Position numbers and translations under genes: made by a program
From: Tetranychus cinnabarinus
Lineage: Eukaryota > Arthropoda > Arachnida > Trombidiformes > Tetranychidae
Length of the DNA: 64,000 bases
Direction: 5' to 3'
Assembly (NCBI GenBank): GCA_022266195.1
Contig: WHVY01000004.1
Coordinates: 2,497,501-2,561,500 of the forward strand
Shown: positions 27,481-41,193 of the stretch, piece by piece
Layout of the letters: each line of letters opens with the position of its first letter
How positions within the stretch are numbered: the first letter of the stretch is position 1
Notes under the pieces: generated by a model
What the model saw: the letters and a program-made list of their open reading frames with translations, nothing else
The model's database searches: none
Told to the model about the DNA's origin: nothing

Positions 27481-27741
27481 TCAATATGTTTGATAGCCAT
27501 TAAAGCAATTGTGATGGTCAAAGGGTCTCCATAATTGACAGAGAAGACAGTTGGTCCAGAAATCGTTAAAAGCTGCCATTTGTTGGTTAACCAATTTGTC
27601 GATTGTGATCAGCGTCAAATAATCGTTTATATCCAAATGTTGAACACTGAAAAGGAAACCATAATTACTGTGACAAGCTGAGCCACGATCATGACTGATC
27701 GTAAATTTCTTTTCACTAAATACAGTAAATCCAATCCACAT
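27481..27741 (-). CDS. Unrecognised 86-codon ORF
   Basis: I do not recognise this. The frame starts with a true ATG (27739-27741) and ends with TGA. Composition is balanced, without the Ser/Leu/Phe or Lys/Asn runs typical of chance ORFs here. It contains four Cys (SACHS, NCLLCQLW, HNCFNG) and several Trp, and it starts hydrophobic (WIGFTVFSEKKF). There is no signal peptide of usual form and no family motif I can name. An in-frame stop lies 13 codons upstream of the ATG. It could be a single-exon small gene, a decayed exon or chance. Confidence 0.2.
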   Translation of the reverse strand: MWIGFTVFSEKKFTISHDRGSACHSNYGFLFSVQHLDINDYLTLITIDKLVNQQMAAFNDFWTNCLLCQLWRPFDHHNCFNGYQTY

Positions 27742-29304
27742 TTGAAGACTTAAATTATTGATGAAAAACCATCTTCAATGAGAAAAAATAAAATAAAATT
27801 TTGTTGAACAGTTGAGGCAACATATTTTTTACCTAACTCTTTACTCGAAAAATGGTTTTACATATCCTTCTAATTCAACAATAAACCAACAATCAACCTG
27901 AACCAAAAAATTTTTCCCCCAAAGTCAATGATAAAAGATACGGATTCTGCATTTTTTCCCCTACCCTGTTTAAACGCTAATTTCTCAGGTACCTGAATTC
28001 CGATGAAGTTCAGACTATTTTTCGTGGATGTAGTTTAATCATGACTTTCAGGCTGTGAAAAAATTTCTTTAGAATCCTTTTAGTTTGGCCACAATCTTTA
28101 CACAAAAATCTCATGTTTTGACTTTATATATGGTATAGATTAGGTTGGTTAAACAAGGATTATCATGGTTAGAATATGAATAAACAATTAAGTAAACATG
28201 TATACACACCTTAAGCCACTCTATTTTTTTGCTGTTGAATTAAAATTTCAAACTCTTTTTCCTTGTCATTCTCCATTATAATCATCTCCATTATCATCAT
28301 GTTCATCATCTTTTTCATGCATCCCCTTTCATTTTCAGGTTTACAATTTATAATGGAGAGAATAGAGTAACTTTCTCTAATTGGACTGATTAGGTTCAAT
28401 TAGAGTTAATTGAAAGTTCATTCTCATTGTGAGGGTTCAATTGATGCTGGTGTTTATTATTATTTTTCATTATAAATATAAACACCATCAGACGAAAGAA
28501 GATTGTTACCAAAACCAAGTTACGATTGTTTGCACAATAAAATACAATTTTTACGATCAATGGACGATGTTGATGATTCCAAGATTGGTTAAACTTTCAC
28601 ACGCAGATAAACCTAATAACACGGATCTGACAAGGAAAAAAATTCAATGATAGTGATGGTTTTTTGTGCATCAAATGAATATAATGATGATGATGTTAAA
28701 TGGTAAACAATAAAGATTGACTTGAAAATTTTTTCATTTCCCAACTTTCACACTTTCAAGTGGTGACATTTTATAAATAAAAACAGATTGAAACTCTAAA
28801 TTGTCAAAAAGTGATGATTACCAGGCTGACTTTTTGTTAGGCCTGAAATGGAGATAAAAAATCTGTCATACACTCGCTTGAAATCTATTAAATGATTTTG
28901 ACCATAATAGATGTGTTTGTAGTTAATTAACATCATTCCAACATTCATTAGATGGCACAAAAAAACTATGAATGGCTCATGAATAAAGGAATATCAAATA
29001 AATGGAAGAAAAAATCTTCAGCTTTAAGATGAACAAAGAGAGAAAAGGAAAAACTGGAAATTGGAAGGAATTTGAAAAACTTAAAGGTGAAAAGATTATC
29101 CAGCTTGATTAAAGGTATTATGTTGATGAGTTGATCTGTTGATAGAAAAATAGTGATGATGATTATGACCAGGTAACCGATTTTAAGGTAAGATCAAGCT
29201 TGATCGAGTCAAAATCAAGTCATACAAGAGTGTGAGTCCGAAAATAAGGGCAATAAGAGGAACACACGCGATCAACAAAATCTATTGAAGAGGCAACAGA
29301 AAAA

Positions 29305-29355
29305 GGCGATGATGACGATGATGATGGAGATGAAAATGATGATAATGATGATGAG
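29305..29355 (+). repeat. GAT/GAC-rich trinucleotide repeat
   Basis: Imperfect GAT repeat (GATGATGACGATGATGATGG and on). Short GAT runs of this kind are scattered through the window. Confidence 0.7.
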
Positions 29356-30218
29356 AGGAAAGTAGAAAAAAATAGACACAAAAAAACAGAAAGAAAAAGA
29401 TGAACCTGAAGAAGAGATTAACTGATTTCTGGTGAAAGAAATGGTTAAGCTTTTTTTCTAAGGTTAATTTTTTCTCCATTAGGTGGCGTTCACTCCTTTT
29501 TTATCAACTAATTATCGCAATTAACTAATGAAATAAGGAATGAATAATTAATAATCGGTGTTCATCTTCGGTTTAAAAAGATATAATCAAATGATGATGA
29601 TAAAAGTTTAACAATTAACCTTTTAAGAAGAGAAAAGAAGAAACATTTTGATAACTATTTTCTTCTTTTAGACATTTCTCTCTTTCTTTTCCTCTTTCTA
29701 TCTTTTCTTCATTCCATTTACTTGCCAGTCAAGTTTTATTCTCACTCACTCACTCAATCTTCAGTCTTCCTGAATTCAACATTTACTCAACCATTTACAG
29801 ATTACTGTTAGTTAATCACAATTCAATTTTTAACCAGCAACAAGTTGAGATTCAATTGAAACTCAACTCTTCTTCAACCCAACATTATTCAAGAAACCAA
29901 CTGTTAAGTGACCTTTCATGTGAATTTTTAACAATTCACTTTCAGTTTTTTTCCGCTGGTTAACCAATTGTTCAATTTCACTTCTCAAACCACCGTAATC
30001 ACCATTAATTCGTGCTATGAAATTCAGTGAAACTTGATTCATCGCATAATAATTTATAAACACTTTGGATTATACCAACAATCAACTGGAAAAGGCAATT
30101 CCAGTGTGGTTTGTGTGAATCTTGTTATCTGTGTAAAGTAGATACAACAACAGGATAAACTTTTCTCTTCATTTTAATTGTAACTTTACTGTTTAACTGT
30201 GCAATTAACTGACCGACT

Positions 30219-33200
30219 ATGGAAGGACCATCAACATCTACTTCTTCTGGAGGGCGATTTTTTTTCGGTGTACTCTTCACAATCTCTGAATTGTTGCTCT
30301 TTGGTTCTGTATCATTATTTGTCTATTGGGTTATCTGGCATGATACAGGTTTTGCTTGGAGCAAAAATCGCAATGAACAGTTCAACCTTCATGCCATTCT
30401 CATGATAATTGGATTTGTATTTCTCAATGGACAAGGTAACCATTTGATAGATAATTAACAATTAATTTTCAATAACTTATCTACAGTGAATCTAAAAAGA
30501 TTCAATGACAATGAAGAAGAAGGTGAAAGAAGAATAAGTTCATGATGAAGATTTGTTATCTCTGTTTATCCAGTTTATTTTCATTTTTGGAGCCTTTAAT
30601 CGTATCAACACAATCAATGTTATTAACCATTTAACCAGCAAATGATAACAACAGGCTACTATTCAATGTTCAATCCAATGGGAAGTATAACAATTGAATT
30701 AATACAATGATAACGATCTTCCGTGAAATTTACTCTTGCAATTCATTTTATTTTTGGCTGCCGTTAACTCTTCACTTTTTTTCACCATCAATCGTTGCTC
30801 CTTCAATTATGTAATTGATCAACAAAATTTTCAGTATCAGCTGGCGAGTGCATCATTATCCTTAGCTTTATTTCACAATAACAGTACCATCTAATTGTAT
30901 CCATTGATTAATCAATTTGAAACAGTTTAAATCAATCTCCTTCTTTTGAGCAGCAAGTATCCTGAGTTGTTAACCAATATTCATTTGCTTTTTCATTGTT
31001 CCTCAAGTAGTTCAACTATTCCAGGCTTCTTATTTTTTTCATGATTGGACTCTAATTAATTGGTCAATTTTGATGTTACTGGATTATCAATTCAATGAAT
31101 TCCATGAACCAAACGTCAGTTGTACGATCAATGTTCGCCTTTTTTAACACTCCAACCAAGTACCAAACTAGCAGGCTGATTTGTTGGTATTAATAGAAAC
31201 TTTGATTGAAAGTGATTGTTTGATTATCCTTTTTTGTCGCCTGGTCTATCCATTTAATTTGATCCAATCAACAATCAATTATTGTAACCAGATGAGACTG
31301 TAAAGGGACGAAAAAAAGGGTTTCATTAGTTTCAAGTCGATATTCAAAGAAAAAACAGTTTCATTATTATGAAGTTAATGGTAATTCAAGATTGAAAACA
31401 ATCAAGTAAACAATGGATTAATCAAACACAAGCAGAGATACAATTAGTGAAATGAACTAGTAAACATAATACATTGTACATTATACTAATGGCAATGATA
31501 AAAGACAATTCATTCAGTAGATGTTCAAGATTTTACAAAATATTACCTTAAATTAAACACCCTTGACCTTGATATAACAATTATAATGAAAAGTTTGGAA
31601 GAAAAAATTTGTTGGAATAATTTTTCTTTGATTTCATTTTTCCACCTTTTCACCCATTATTATCATCTTCTATGTAACTAATCCAGAGAGAAGGTAAGAA
31701 ATACGATGAAAATGCTAAACATGGTGATAATGATGAAAAGATGTTAACCTTGAGGAAATAATTTGTTAGGTAAAAGCTGAAAACGAGAAAACATGAAAAG
31801 TTCATAATCATGATAAAGTCTATTGCCTGTTTCACTCAACGCTATTCATTTCACTTGCACTTAAAACTTCACTTTCAATTCAACTTATCATGTGATTCAG
31901 TCTCTTGATGCACTTTTGTAATAAACTAGAAGCTGAATATGATTAGGAATTGGCATTGGCTAAAATTTTTGATCAGATAGTTCAAATGACTTTACAATTC
32001 ATTCAGGTTTTCATAGAAATTTGCAAAAACTTGATTGTTTTTCCAAGTTTAGGGAAACCTTTTCATTTTATTCAATCATTCATTCAAATGACAACAGTTT
32101 ATTGTTAATTGCTGAACCATAAATAAACATGATCAAAAGAATCTTAATGTAAGTTGAAAGGTAGCCAAGGTAAAGGTCATTATTAACAAAAGATACGAGT
32201 CAATTGACTCTAATGAGAACAGGAAACTTGATTGTGATCAGTGGTAAACATTTGGATATATTTGAACATTTGAAATGTTATCAACAATTAAAAAATCTAT
32301 CAAACCAGAAAACCTTTTCAATTCAACTTTGAGCGATATAATCTTGAACAATCATTTACTAACAGCATTTGATAGCCTTTTATAAACTGTTAACCAGCAT
32401 TTCAAGTTAATCATTGTCCTTTTATGTATTATCAGTGTTTCAAACCAATCAATTAGAATCAATTAATGAATGCTCATTCCAAGCTTGTTATGAAATTTAA
32501 TAGATCATGTGTTCCGCGTTAAATAACCTGATTACCTTATTAAATTGGTTGACATTGAATGGTACATTGAAAAAATCATCTTCATCTTTTTTTTCCTTCT
32601 TCATCATCTTAACCCTGTTTATCCGGTTCCCTTCAAGACACACTTATTAATTTGCCTTTTTTTAAACAAATTTTCTCCTTATTTATGTTTATATTCACAA
32701 TTTACACACAAACACACTCAAAAAAAAACATACACTTTACCTTGACTTGCATTTGGAATCCGGTTCCTGAATTGTTTAACTACTGTTGGTTGGATAACTG
32801 TTGATTCTGACTCTGACATTTGGTATCATTCTCTTGATTACCATTTAATCCTTACTGTACTGGTAATATTGAAACTGTTTAACTCCTGGTTTTGATGGAA
32901 AAAATATGTTCACCTTGACAATCCTGGTTCTCATTAAACCCATGATACTTTAGCAATGCTGGTTTACAAATTACTCCACCGATGTCGTAAAATATACGTC
33001 AAGATTATCCATTGTATAATATTTGTCTGCTCCATATCAGCCATTACCATTGGTATGGTTGCTGGAATCCAAGCTCAACATAACATGGCTCCAGGCGCTA
33101 CAATCAGGCACTTTTATTCCCTCCATTCATGGGTTGGTTTAGTCGCTATCGGACTCTTTGCTCTTCAGGTAAAAAAATCTGCAAAAAAATAAAAAATAAA

Positions 33201-36200
33201 CTCAATTAACGGTCGAATCAATTGAAAGTCAAATCAAGATCAATGTAAAGCCTAACCGGGAAAATTGTTCACAGATACTGACCTTTCACTGTTGCCATCT
33301 TCCGATAAAAGGGGGAAATGATTGTCTTTATTTTTGATAAAAGGCAAAGATGGCGTTAAAAATGACAACACAATTTTGCCTTTGTTAATGTTTTGTTGAT
33401 TATAATTTTGATTTAAATGATGAGTTGATAGTTAAATTATCAAATTGTTTATTGTGTTAAATAGGGTAAATATCTCCAAATTCAACATCATACTTGTCAA
33501 GCTCAGTGAATAATTATCATTCAACGATTTCTCTACAAAGATTATCAACCACAATGGAACATTTGTTTTCTTTTTTGTTATACTTTGTTAACTTTAATCA
33601 TGAGTTTAGTGTTAATTAATGGTGTTTAAGGTTTGAATTGGGTAAGTTTATATTATTAATTTAATGGTGGTAATGATGGTATAATAGTGAGTGATTCACA
33701 ATGAGAAAAATACATTGACAACAAGCATTGGCTTTTAAGCTTTCCAAGTTAATGTAGCAGACAAGAAGAGAAATTATCTAATCATCACCATCATTAGATC
33801 AATTACTTTTAATTATTTACTGTCAACACTCACACTTTTAAGCAGTTAACAGCTAAACTCTTTAACTGCTATTTTAGTCAAAACAGACCATCATTATTCA
33901 AATTAACAATAAACTGATAGACTTAACACATTACAATCTTAAATTTCAACTGCTACAAGCTAACATTACATTGAAAGAGTGTTGGGTAAATTTTTAGGAA
34001 ATTTGATTTTTTTCAGCTTATTGTTTCTTCCATTCTCATTAGAAACAGTTCATTTGACTTTCAATTGATTGTGATTCTCAGGCTTTTGCAAAAAAAGACG
34101 GCCTTTAAAAGTTCATTATCATGTTAACAAGTTTTTACTAATTGTTCCTTTTTTTATTACAGTTTGTTGCTGGTTTTGTTTCATTCTTGATCTTACTCTG
34201 CTGTGATAAAGCAACAGCCAATTTCCGAGCTCGACTCTTACCTACTCATGTCACTTTTGGCCTGATCATTTACAGTTTAGCTGTAATTGCATCAATTTCT
34301 GGTTTACTTCAAGTTGCGAGATCAAGATTAAGGTAAGTTCATTAAACTGACTCAATTTAAATACACACACACCAACAATCAGTTTATCGTTTATGAACAA
34401 TTTACAAGCAACAAATCCTTGGATTGTTAAAAATCGATCAAATCAATTTACCCAGTTAGTTTAAAGGTTTAAATCTTGAACAATCTCCAAATTTATAACC
34501 AATCAATGAGCCAGACATTAAACCTATCAATTAGCTAATCAAATAGTAGGTTAACTTGATATATGATTACAATAAACAGCTTGTAATTTGAATCACTTAG
34601 TCGCTTGTCCTCTCCAGGCCTGAAATCATTAACCAAACAAAACAAATCATTTTTACAAATTACCAAATTGTAATTAACTGTTAAAAAGTGTATTGCATTG
34701 TTAACACCATCGAGATAAACTAAATTTTCATTAACCATTAACTCGTAAGTCTAACCCATTTATCATTAGCTAACTGCTAGGTTTTTAATTACACTCTTGA
34801 TTAAAATCCAACAACACGATTAAACAGATTTGATTAGCTACTTGATATCCAAACCTAGCCTCAATCAACATTATAACTGAATGGTTATCATTGCTATTAT
34901 TATGCCATTAAGTACCAAGCCTGAGTTTCACTAATTGTTGGTTAACTTTACTCTGGACTTTTCCTGATTCTCATTGATTTGCAAGTTTATTGCTGCTACA
35001 AACTTGAAAAAATTGTATTACATTGGATAGGAAAAGGAGGAAAATGAAAATTTAGGTTGATTTGAATGAGAAACAGTTAAACCAACAATTGTAAACCTTG
35101 AAAACGGTTAAATTACAATTTAACAAAATTATAAATATACATTTAAATATATAAATGTTTAATTGTATGAAGGAAAATTTGCTAAATCAAGGTTTCATTT
35201 TGATCATTTATTTAGTCAAAAATTAATCTTGTTTTTAGCCTTGCTTTCAAAACCTTTACCCAAACCAGAATTTATTTCAAGATAATTCATAGATAGTTGA
35301 GCGTTTCAATGATTGAACAAATTGACAATTTGTCAGTAAATGATAATTCAATTGATGATCAACGTAACGTAACTTTGTAATGGCATTTCATTGTAATCAT
35401 TCAAAAGTGTTCAAAATGAAGAATTAGCAAATCTATTACAATTTATTTGCCAAAAAAATGGCAACTTTTACAGTTGATTTATAATTTTTGTAGGACAAGA
35501 ATCAATAAATTGTTATTAGTCTCGACTAATAATGAACTTGGTTAATGTTAACCTTAACATTTGCTCATCCAAAATTAACTGTTGTTTCAACTAATCAAGA
35601 TCAACAAATTTAAGATTTAAAAATTGATCAAAATTGATGAAATTAACTCTTAAGGTTAACTTGATTAAAGGACTTGACAAAAGATTCATTTTTCAATTGA
35701 AAGTTGATTTAAGACACTTTCTCATCTAAATAATAAACCCTTTTATTTTCACAATCAACCAAATAATTGTGTATGTGAGAGAGTGTAAAATATAAATAAT
35801 CAACTTTAATAAGGTTGAACTGTGTGATTACAAATTCACTCAATTGAACAATTTATCGTTTGAATGCTCTATGAACAAGATGATGATGATGAAAAGAGTT
35901 TCTGGATTTTCTCTTTTTTTCATATCTTCTTTTGATGATGAAAATAAGCTGAGTGACCCAAATTTTAAAATGATCAGCAATGTTGATGGTTAATTGTGAA
36001 GGAAAGGGAAAAAAACGGTGAAGATGATGTTGATATAGTTGGTTGATTGCTGATGGTTACCGGGTATCAACTACAACAATTGATCAACTGTAAGTTTAAC
36101 TTTTTCATATTAATAAAAGGCAAGAATGAGAAGCGCGGAAAAGTGGCCTTTTTTTATCAACACAAGTGCGTTTATTGAAGCAAAAATAGTCACACAACTT

Positions 36201-39200
36201 GCATGGACAAGTTGAATAGCTTTTTCATACCTTCAATCAACTGATTTCACCTAAAGAAGGTTGATTAGATGAAAACAAAGGTAAATTGTTTCTCCTTCAT
36301 TATTGAAATTCATTTGCATTTGTTCAAGATTTACTCTTTTTTTGCTTCCAACTTGATCAAGCTGAATACAATTTTTGAAGCAACTTTTCATTTTTAAGAT
36401 TGAAAAATATTCAAATTTAATTGTATTCTGCTTCATTTGTTTATCATGTAATTTATTGCTTCCATGATGACAACAACGCCGAGGACAATTTATTAATAAC
36501 TTTGATTCCGAAGCAAATTTGGATTGTTCATTGTTCATCTCAGACTTTAAAATACAATTTTACTTCATTTTAATTGTTCTAACTCCTTTTTTTGTGTAAA
36601 AAAGGTGTTATTGTTATCATTGATTTGATTGCTATTATTATTGTAATCATTAATTTCCGCCTTCACTTTTACTTGATCCAATTCAGTTTCCGAGTCTAAT
36701 TGTAATTAAGTTGATTGAGTACTAAATGATCAAATGATCCTTACATCATGAGTAACTTATTGTTTGTCAGTTTTAAATTGTAAACATAATCATGTATTAT
36801 CATGAAAACTGGTAAAGATGACTGATGTGTAGGTTGCGAGTTTCACCTTTTCAATTGTTTTCACCCTTTTCAAATGATATGTAAAACTGGCGTTTAATAT
36901 CACTTTACAATTGAAATTATACTAAACAAACTAAATTAACTAATGAAACATTTTAAATGAAGTCAACATTAGGACATTAAACCCAATTTTGATGTTTAAA
37001 GCCAATCCATTAAACCATTTCAAGTCAATCAATGTGAAAATGTCTTTAATTGTTGTCATTAGCAATTTGGTTTACTTTAAGGTGAAACCTTTTGTGTCTT
37101 TCATTTTCTCAGAGTTTCTTGCCAATTAATTAATCGCAACAATTAGTTGATTAAAACATTACTTGAACAAATTTCAATGATGAGTTTGCTTCTAAATTGT
37201 AATGATTAACCTTCAACATTAACCAGTTATTGTACATAATAATTTTCAATTTTTTCATTTCAACTAAATTAACTTATCACCAACCTTGACTATCAAATCA
37301 AATAAAATCCAATTTGCCAACTATCATTAACTCCATCAGCACTTAACTGTCTTAAATTGTTAACCAACTTTTCCCATCAAACAATTTCAAAAGCATTCAA
37401 TTTTCATACTAAATTTGTTTTCAATCAATTCCCGATTCTTGGAGTTTTAATGTTAAAGGTTGATTAATTTTCTGACCAATAATGAAATCTATTCACTTAA
37501 TTATGAGCTCATTTAGTGTGGGTTCATGTCACTCAATGTCAATCAAATGTGTATATTCACCTTTGATTGTCGTTCATATTGAAATGGTTAAGCTTGTTGT
37601 TTAGACAAAATTGTTGGTCTAAACCTAAGAGTGAATCAATAGTGAATTAATTGTGATTTAATCAGATGATGATGAGCATGAAGCAGATGAACAGATTAAA
37701 CGGTTCACTCAAGTTAACCAAACAATTGATTAACCAGCAAGTCTAAACCGTTTTTCAATCAAACTGTTGAAATTTGTTGAAAGCTGCTGCCAGTTTTGGG
37801 TACTTTTCAATTGAACCCAAAATAACAAGTAAAATATTAATTATTATTTATGCTTTTTTTCAAAATGGGTCAAGATCAAAGAATGATTTGACCACTTTCA
37901 ATGTACATTTCAATGTTAAGTTGAATATTGTTTCAACCTTTATCTTCAATTTACTTCAACAATATATCATTATTTACCTTTTGTCAATTTTTCAACTTGA
38001 ATAACATTGTTGAGCAAAAATAATACAAATTGACCCAAAAATGTTATGAAGAGTCTTGAAGACATTTCAACAACTCAATAAAAGGTGATTACACATAATT
38101 TAATTTCATCCTTAACCTTTTATATCCATTAATCCTTCATTTGTCGAAGCCTAAAATTGATTTAATCTTGATAAATACTTTCCATTTGACTCATTATATT
38201 CCAGTTTATCAAGCCAAAAAATGAATTAAACCCAACATCATCTTACTTTGTATTGTAACCAGATTGGTGATTATGATTCTTAATGACTAAAGTTAATTTG
38301 GTTCATTTCAACCAGTGTGAGTTGATCATTTGACTTGCATTGATCAGGTTTCAAGTAATTGCAATGATTCTGTGAGTTGCGATCATCAAGTCTAAGCTTC
38401 TAATCATCAGGATTATTTTACATTATTATCGTGTTAACAAATTGACTTTTAATCACAATGTTGATCTTAATAAATATTCAAATTTAAGACGGACATTCAT
38501 CATTAACCTCAACCTAATAACATGATACATGAACACATTGAATCCTCTCTTGAAGAGTTTCATATTTTTGTTTCTCTCATCCTCTGAAGCTTAATAATCA
38601 TTATTTACTGCTCTCCTTTTATTCAATTTTCACTGTATTACATGATTGCTATTATTGATGTTGATACAAATCAAATTGAGTTGCCTAAAGGATTTAATCA
38701 TCATCATCTCTTGCCTCACTATTAATAATTTTGTTGCCTTTTCAAAGGAGAAGCTAACTGAATTGAAAATGAATAATTTGTTGTAAAGAAGAGATGAGAA
38801 TGAAAAAGTATCCAAAAACTAGATCAATCAGACCCTCTCTTTAACCCAACGGGATCTTTAACCCTAGTAGGTAAGCGAAGCTGAATATCACTTAAAATCT
38901 GGTTTTCATTACTTTTTCACCTTCTTTCAACCCTGTTCATCATTCAAACCAATCATCGTCTTCAACATCCCTTACCTTGTTATATCAATATGATGTTAAA
39001 GACAGACTTACAGATATATACATAAATAATGGGTCATGTAAGGGGCTTAAACTTGTATTTTGTTCATAAATGATTATCATCATGTCCTGATAAACATGGA
39101 ATTGACTTGAACACTTTAAATGTTCCCAATTTTGTTACCAACTCTTCTTAACCTCTAAAGTTAATTTGATTCTGATGATTTAACATGATTTGTCTTTCTC

Positions 39201-39380
39201 TCTCTCTCCCTTAACAGTGGTAAAGAAGGTAAACCCAATTATAAGGAGTTTGAAGAGCCAACAATTATTATTAACGCCGTTGGATGCTGTTTGATTGGAT
39301 TGGCCATTTTACTTCCATATATCATTCGTAATTGTGGACAAAGATCACGGCACAGTCCAAATTTCCATATATCACATTAG
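30219..39380 (+). CDS. Cytochrome b561, transmembrane ascorbate-dependent oxidoreductase
   Basis: Cytochrome b561 is a six-helix di-haem membrane protein that moves electrons from cytosolic ascorbate across the membrane, to vesicular monodehydroascorbate or to ferric iron. Four exons join in phase: 30219-30435, 32954-33168, 34163-34332 and 39218-39380 (TAG), giving 254 aa, the usual length. Four His in family-typical settings should ligate the two haems: His58 (FNLHAILM), His92 (KIIHCIIF), His130 (YSLHSWVG) and His173 (LPTHVTFG). NGQAMLVYKLL after helix 2 is the classic loop sequence. Helices are visible at about residues 16-38, 58-72, 90-110, 128-156, 173-195 and near the C-terminus (INAVGCCLIGLAILLPYII). 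The ATG has good context (GACTATGG). Introns are long (about 2.5, 1.0 and 4.9 kb). Which paralogue it is (chromaffin, duodenal or lysosomal type) cannot be decided here. Confidence 0.93.
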
Positions 39381-39614
39381 TCCTACTTACAAGATGCGTG
39401 AACAAAAAACAAATCAACTAAATTAATTACTAAATCAAGTGAAAAGATAAATCATCTCAATCTTTTTTTTATCGCCTCACAAAAAGTAATCATTTTAATA
39501 ACAATTTTAATTTTCAATTTCTAATGTCAACCTTTTTTGTCTCTTTTTTCAGGCCATCATAATCATGATCATCATCTCATTTGACCAGTTCATCAATCAC
39601 CACAATCATCAACC

Positions 39615-39620
39615 AATAAA
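39615..39620 (+). terminator. Candidate poly(A) signal for cytochrome b561
   Basis: First AATAAA after the stop codon, 235 bases downstream. Confidence 0.4.
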
Positions 39621-40509
39621 TCAACAAGCTCATCATTTTTTTAACGCATTTACCTTTTCATCATTTTTCACTGGCAAAAATTTCTCAATCGTTCCAGTTT
39701 CCAGGGAATCCATATTTTGATGACACAATTTAATTTCTCATGTAACTTGTAATAATTAACGCTGGATTGAGTCACGTTTCTATTATTGTTAACCACCAAT
39801 TGATGCGCCGCTGGATTCATTGGATTCATGTTTGACTTTAACTCGACTCTCATCGACAATTGCTTGCATCTTTACAAGTCTTGCGTTTATAATGAAATCT
39901 AATGAGTTACATTTTGTAATCACAATTGAATTTGTTGCTATTAACCTTAAATTATCAAAAATTGATGCTCGAGATTCACTACTATACAGTAACCCTGGAC
40001 TCCAACAACTATACTTTTATAATACTTTGATTGTTATTTGTATTAATCTAAACTTGTTTTTGTCTTTTCTATCTGTTTAATTTGTCTGTATAAATATGAT
40101 TATTACAACAAAACATGTTTCACTTGAAATTTTATTTCGCATGCTACTGAGAATTACCTTGAGTTGAGCAAAGGTTTAGGCTTTGGTAGGTTTTTACGTT
40201 GTTTTATGTGTTCACTAAATGAGCAGACAAACTTAATTTTAATGGCTTTGATTTACTCGGTTTAATAGCTGATTCCTGTTCAACTGAGAGCAAATTTTGT
40301 CATTAAAGTAAATGTAAGTTATTAAAGTTTATATTTAGTATAATCGTAAATCCTTTTCCATTAAATTAAAACCAATAAATTTTATTAGGATGATCGATAT
40401 GAGCCTTTTGTGAATATAAATGGGAATGATGTTGAATGCAAAATGATTTTTTTTCATATAAACATAACATTAATCAAAAAAGTCAACCACTGGACTTGTC
40501 GTGCAACTG

Positions 40510-40515
40510 TTTATT
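40510..40515 (-). terminator. Candidate poly(A) signal for the nuclear receptor
   Basis: TTTATT on the plus strand reads AATAAA on the minus strand, about 680 bases after the receptor stop at 41194. I saw no nearer AATAAA on that strand. Confidence 0.3.
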
Positions 40516-41193
40516 ATTCAACATTTAATATGATTCACAACCTTTAGGCTAGTTGCGTGAGTTTTTTGTGCTTAATTAATTGCTATAAGAAATGAATTTA
40601 AAGTTGAATTCAAAATAGTTAATGTGAATAATAGATGGAAGCACGTCATACACAAACTTCATATCGCCATCTATGAATGTGAAAACAAAGCATTCAAATT
40701 CATTTGTATTTTTAATGATAAATTGTTTTCATTTGCTTAACTTTTTAGTCACAAAATTCAACTGTAACTAAATTAAGAAATGGTGTGATCATTGAGTGAT
40801 AGTAATGATGATTCATCTATATTATGGTTCTGATAAATGGTTTCTCGAAGAAACTGGAATAATTACAAAGGATTGGAAATAATTTGATTGTGAAAGGGAA
40901 CAAAACAAAACAATTGACTTTAATGTAAAGTGGAATGATGTACTTTTTGAACACAAATGATCAAGCAACTTAAAGTTAAATAATTGTGATTAAGGTGATT
41001 ATTAATGAGAAAAGTAGCAATATATTATAATAAAACTTTTACGGATTGAGATTTTCATTTACTCGTACATTCAATGGATTTCATTTTGTACGAATGTCAA
41101 CAATAATGATTTCAATCGGAACAATCTTTTACTCTTTCAATCCAGTTCATGGCTTAGCCTTATCTTGATCATAACAAGGTGGGTTGAATTCAA

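Larger units (their letters stand above)
23887..30218. other. Alpha-catulin 3' flank and intergenic DNA
   Basis: The first part is probably 3' UTR. The rest is AT-rich with one notable minus-strand ORF (27481-27741, listed separately), a GAT/GAC-type repeat at 29305-29355 and a pyrimidine-rich tract at about 29660-29730 upstream of cytochrome b561. A TCAGTC initiator-like match near 29759 could mark the cytochrome b561 transcription start, but this is weak. Confidence 0.4.
39381..41193. other. Convergent 3' flanks of cytochrome b561 and the nuclear receptor
   Basis: Presumed 3' UTRs of both genes plus about 1 kb of AT-rich spacer. No ORF of note. An isolated TAGATGGCGA motif lies at 40664-40673 on the minus strand. 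Confidence 0.45.
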
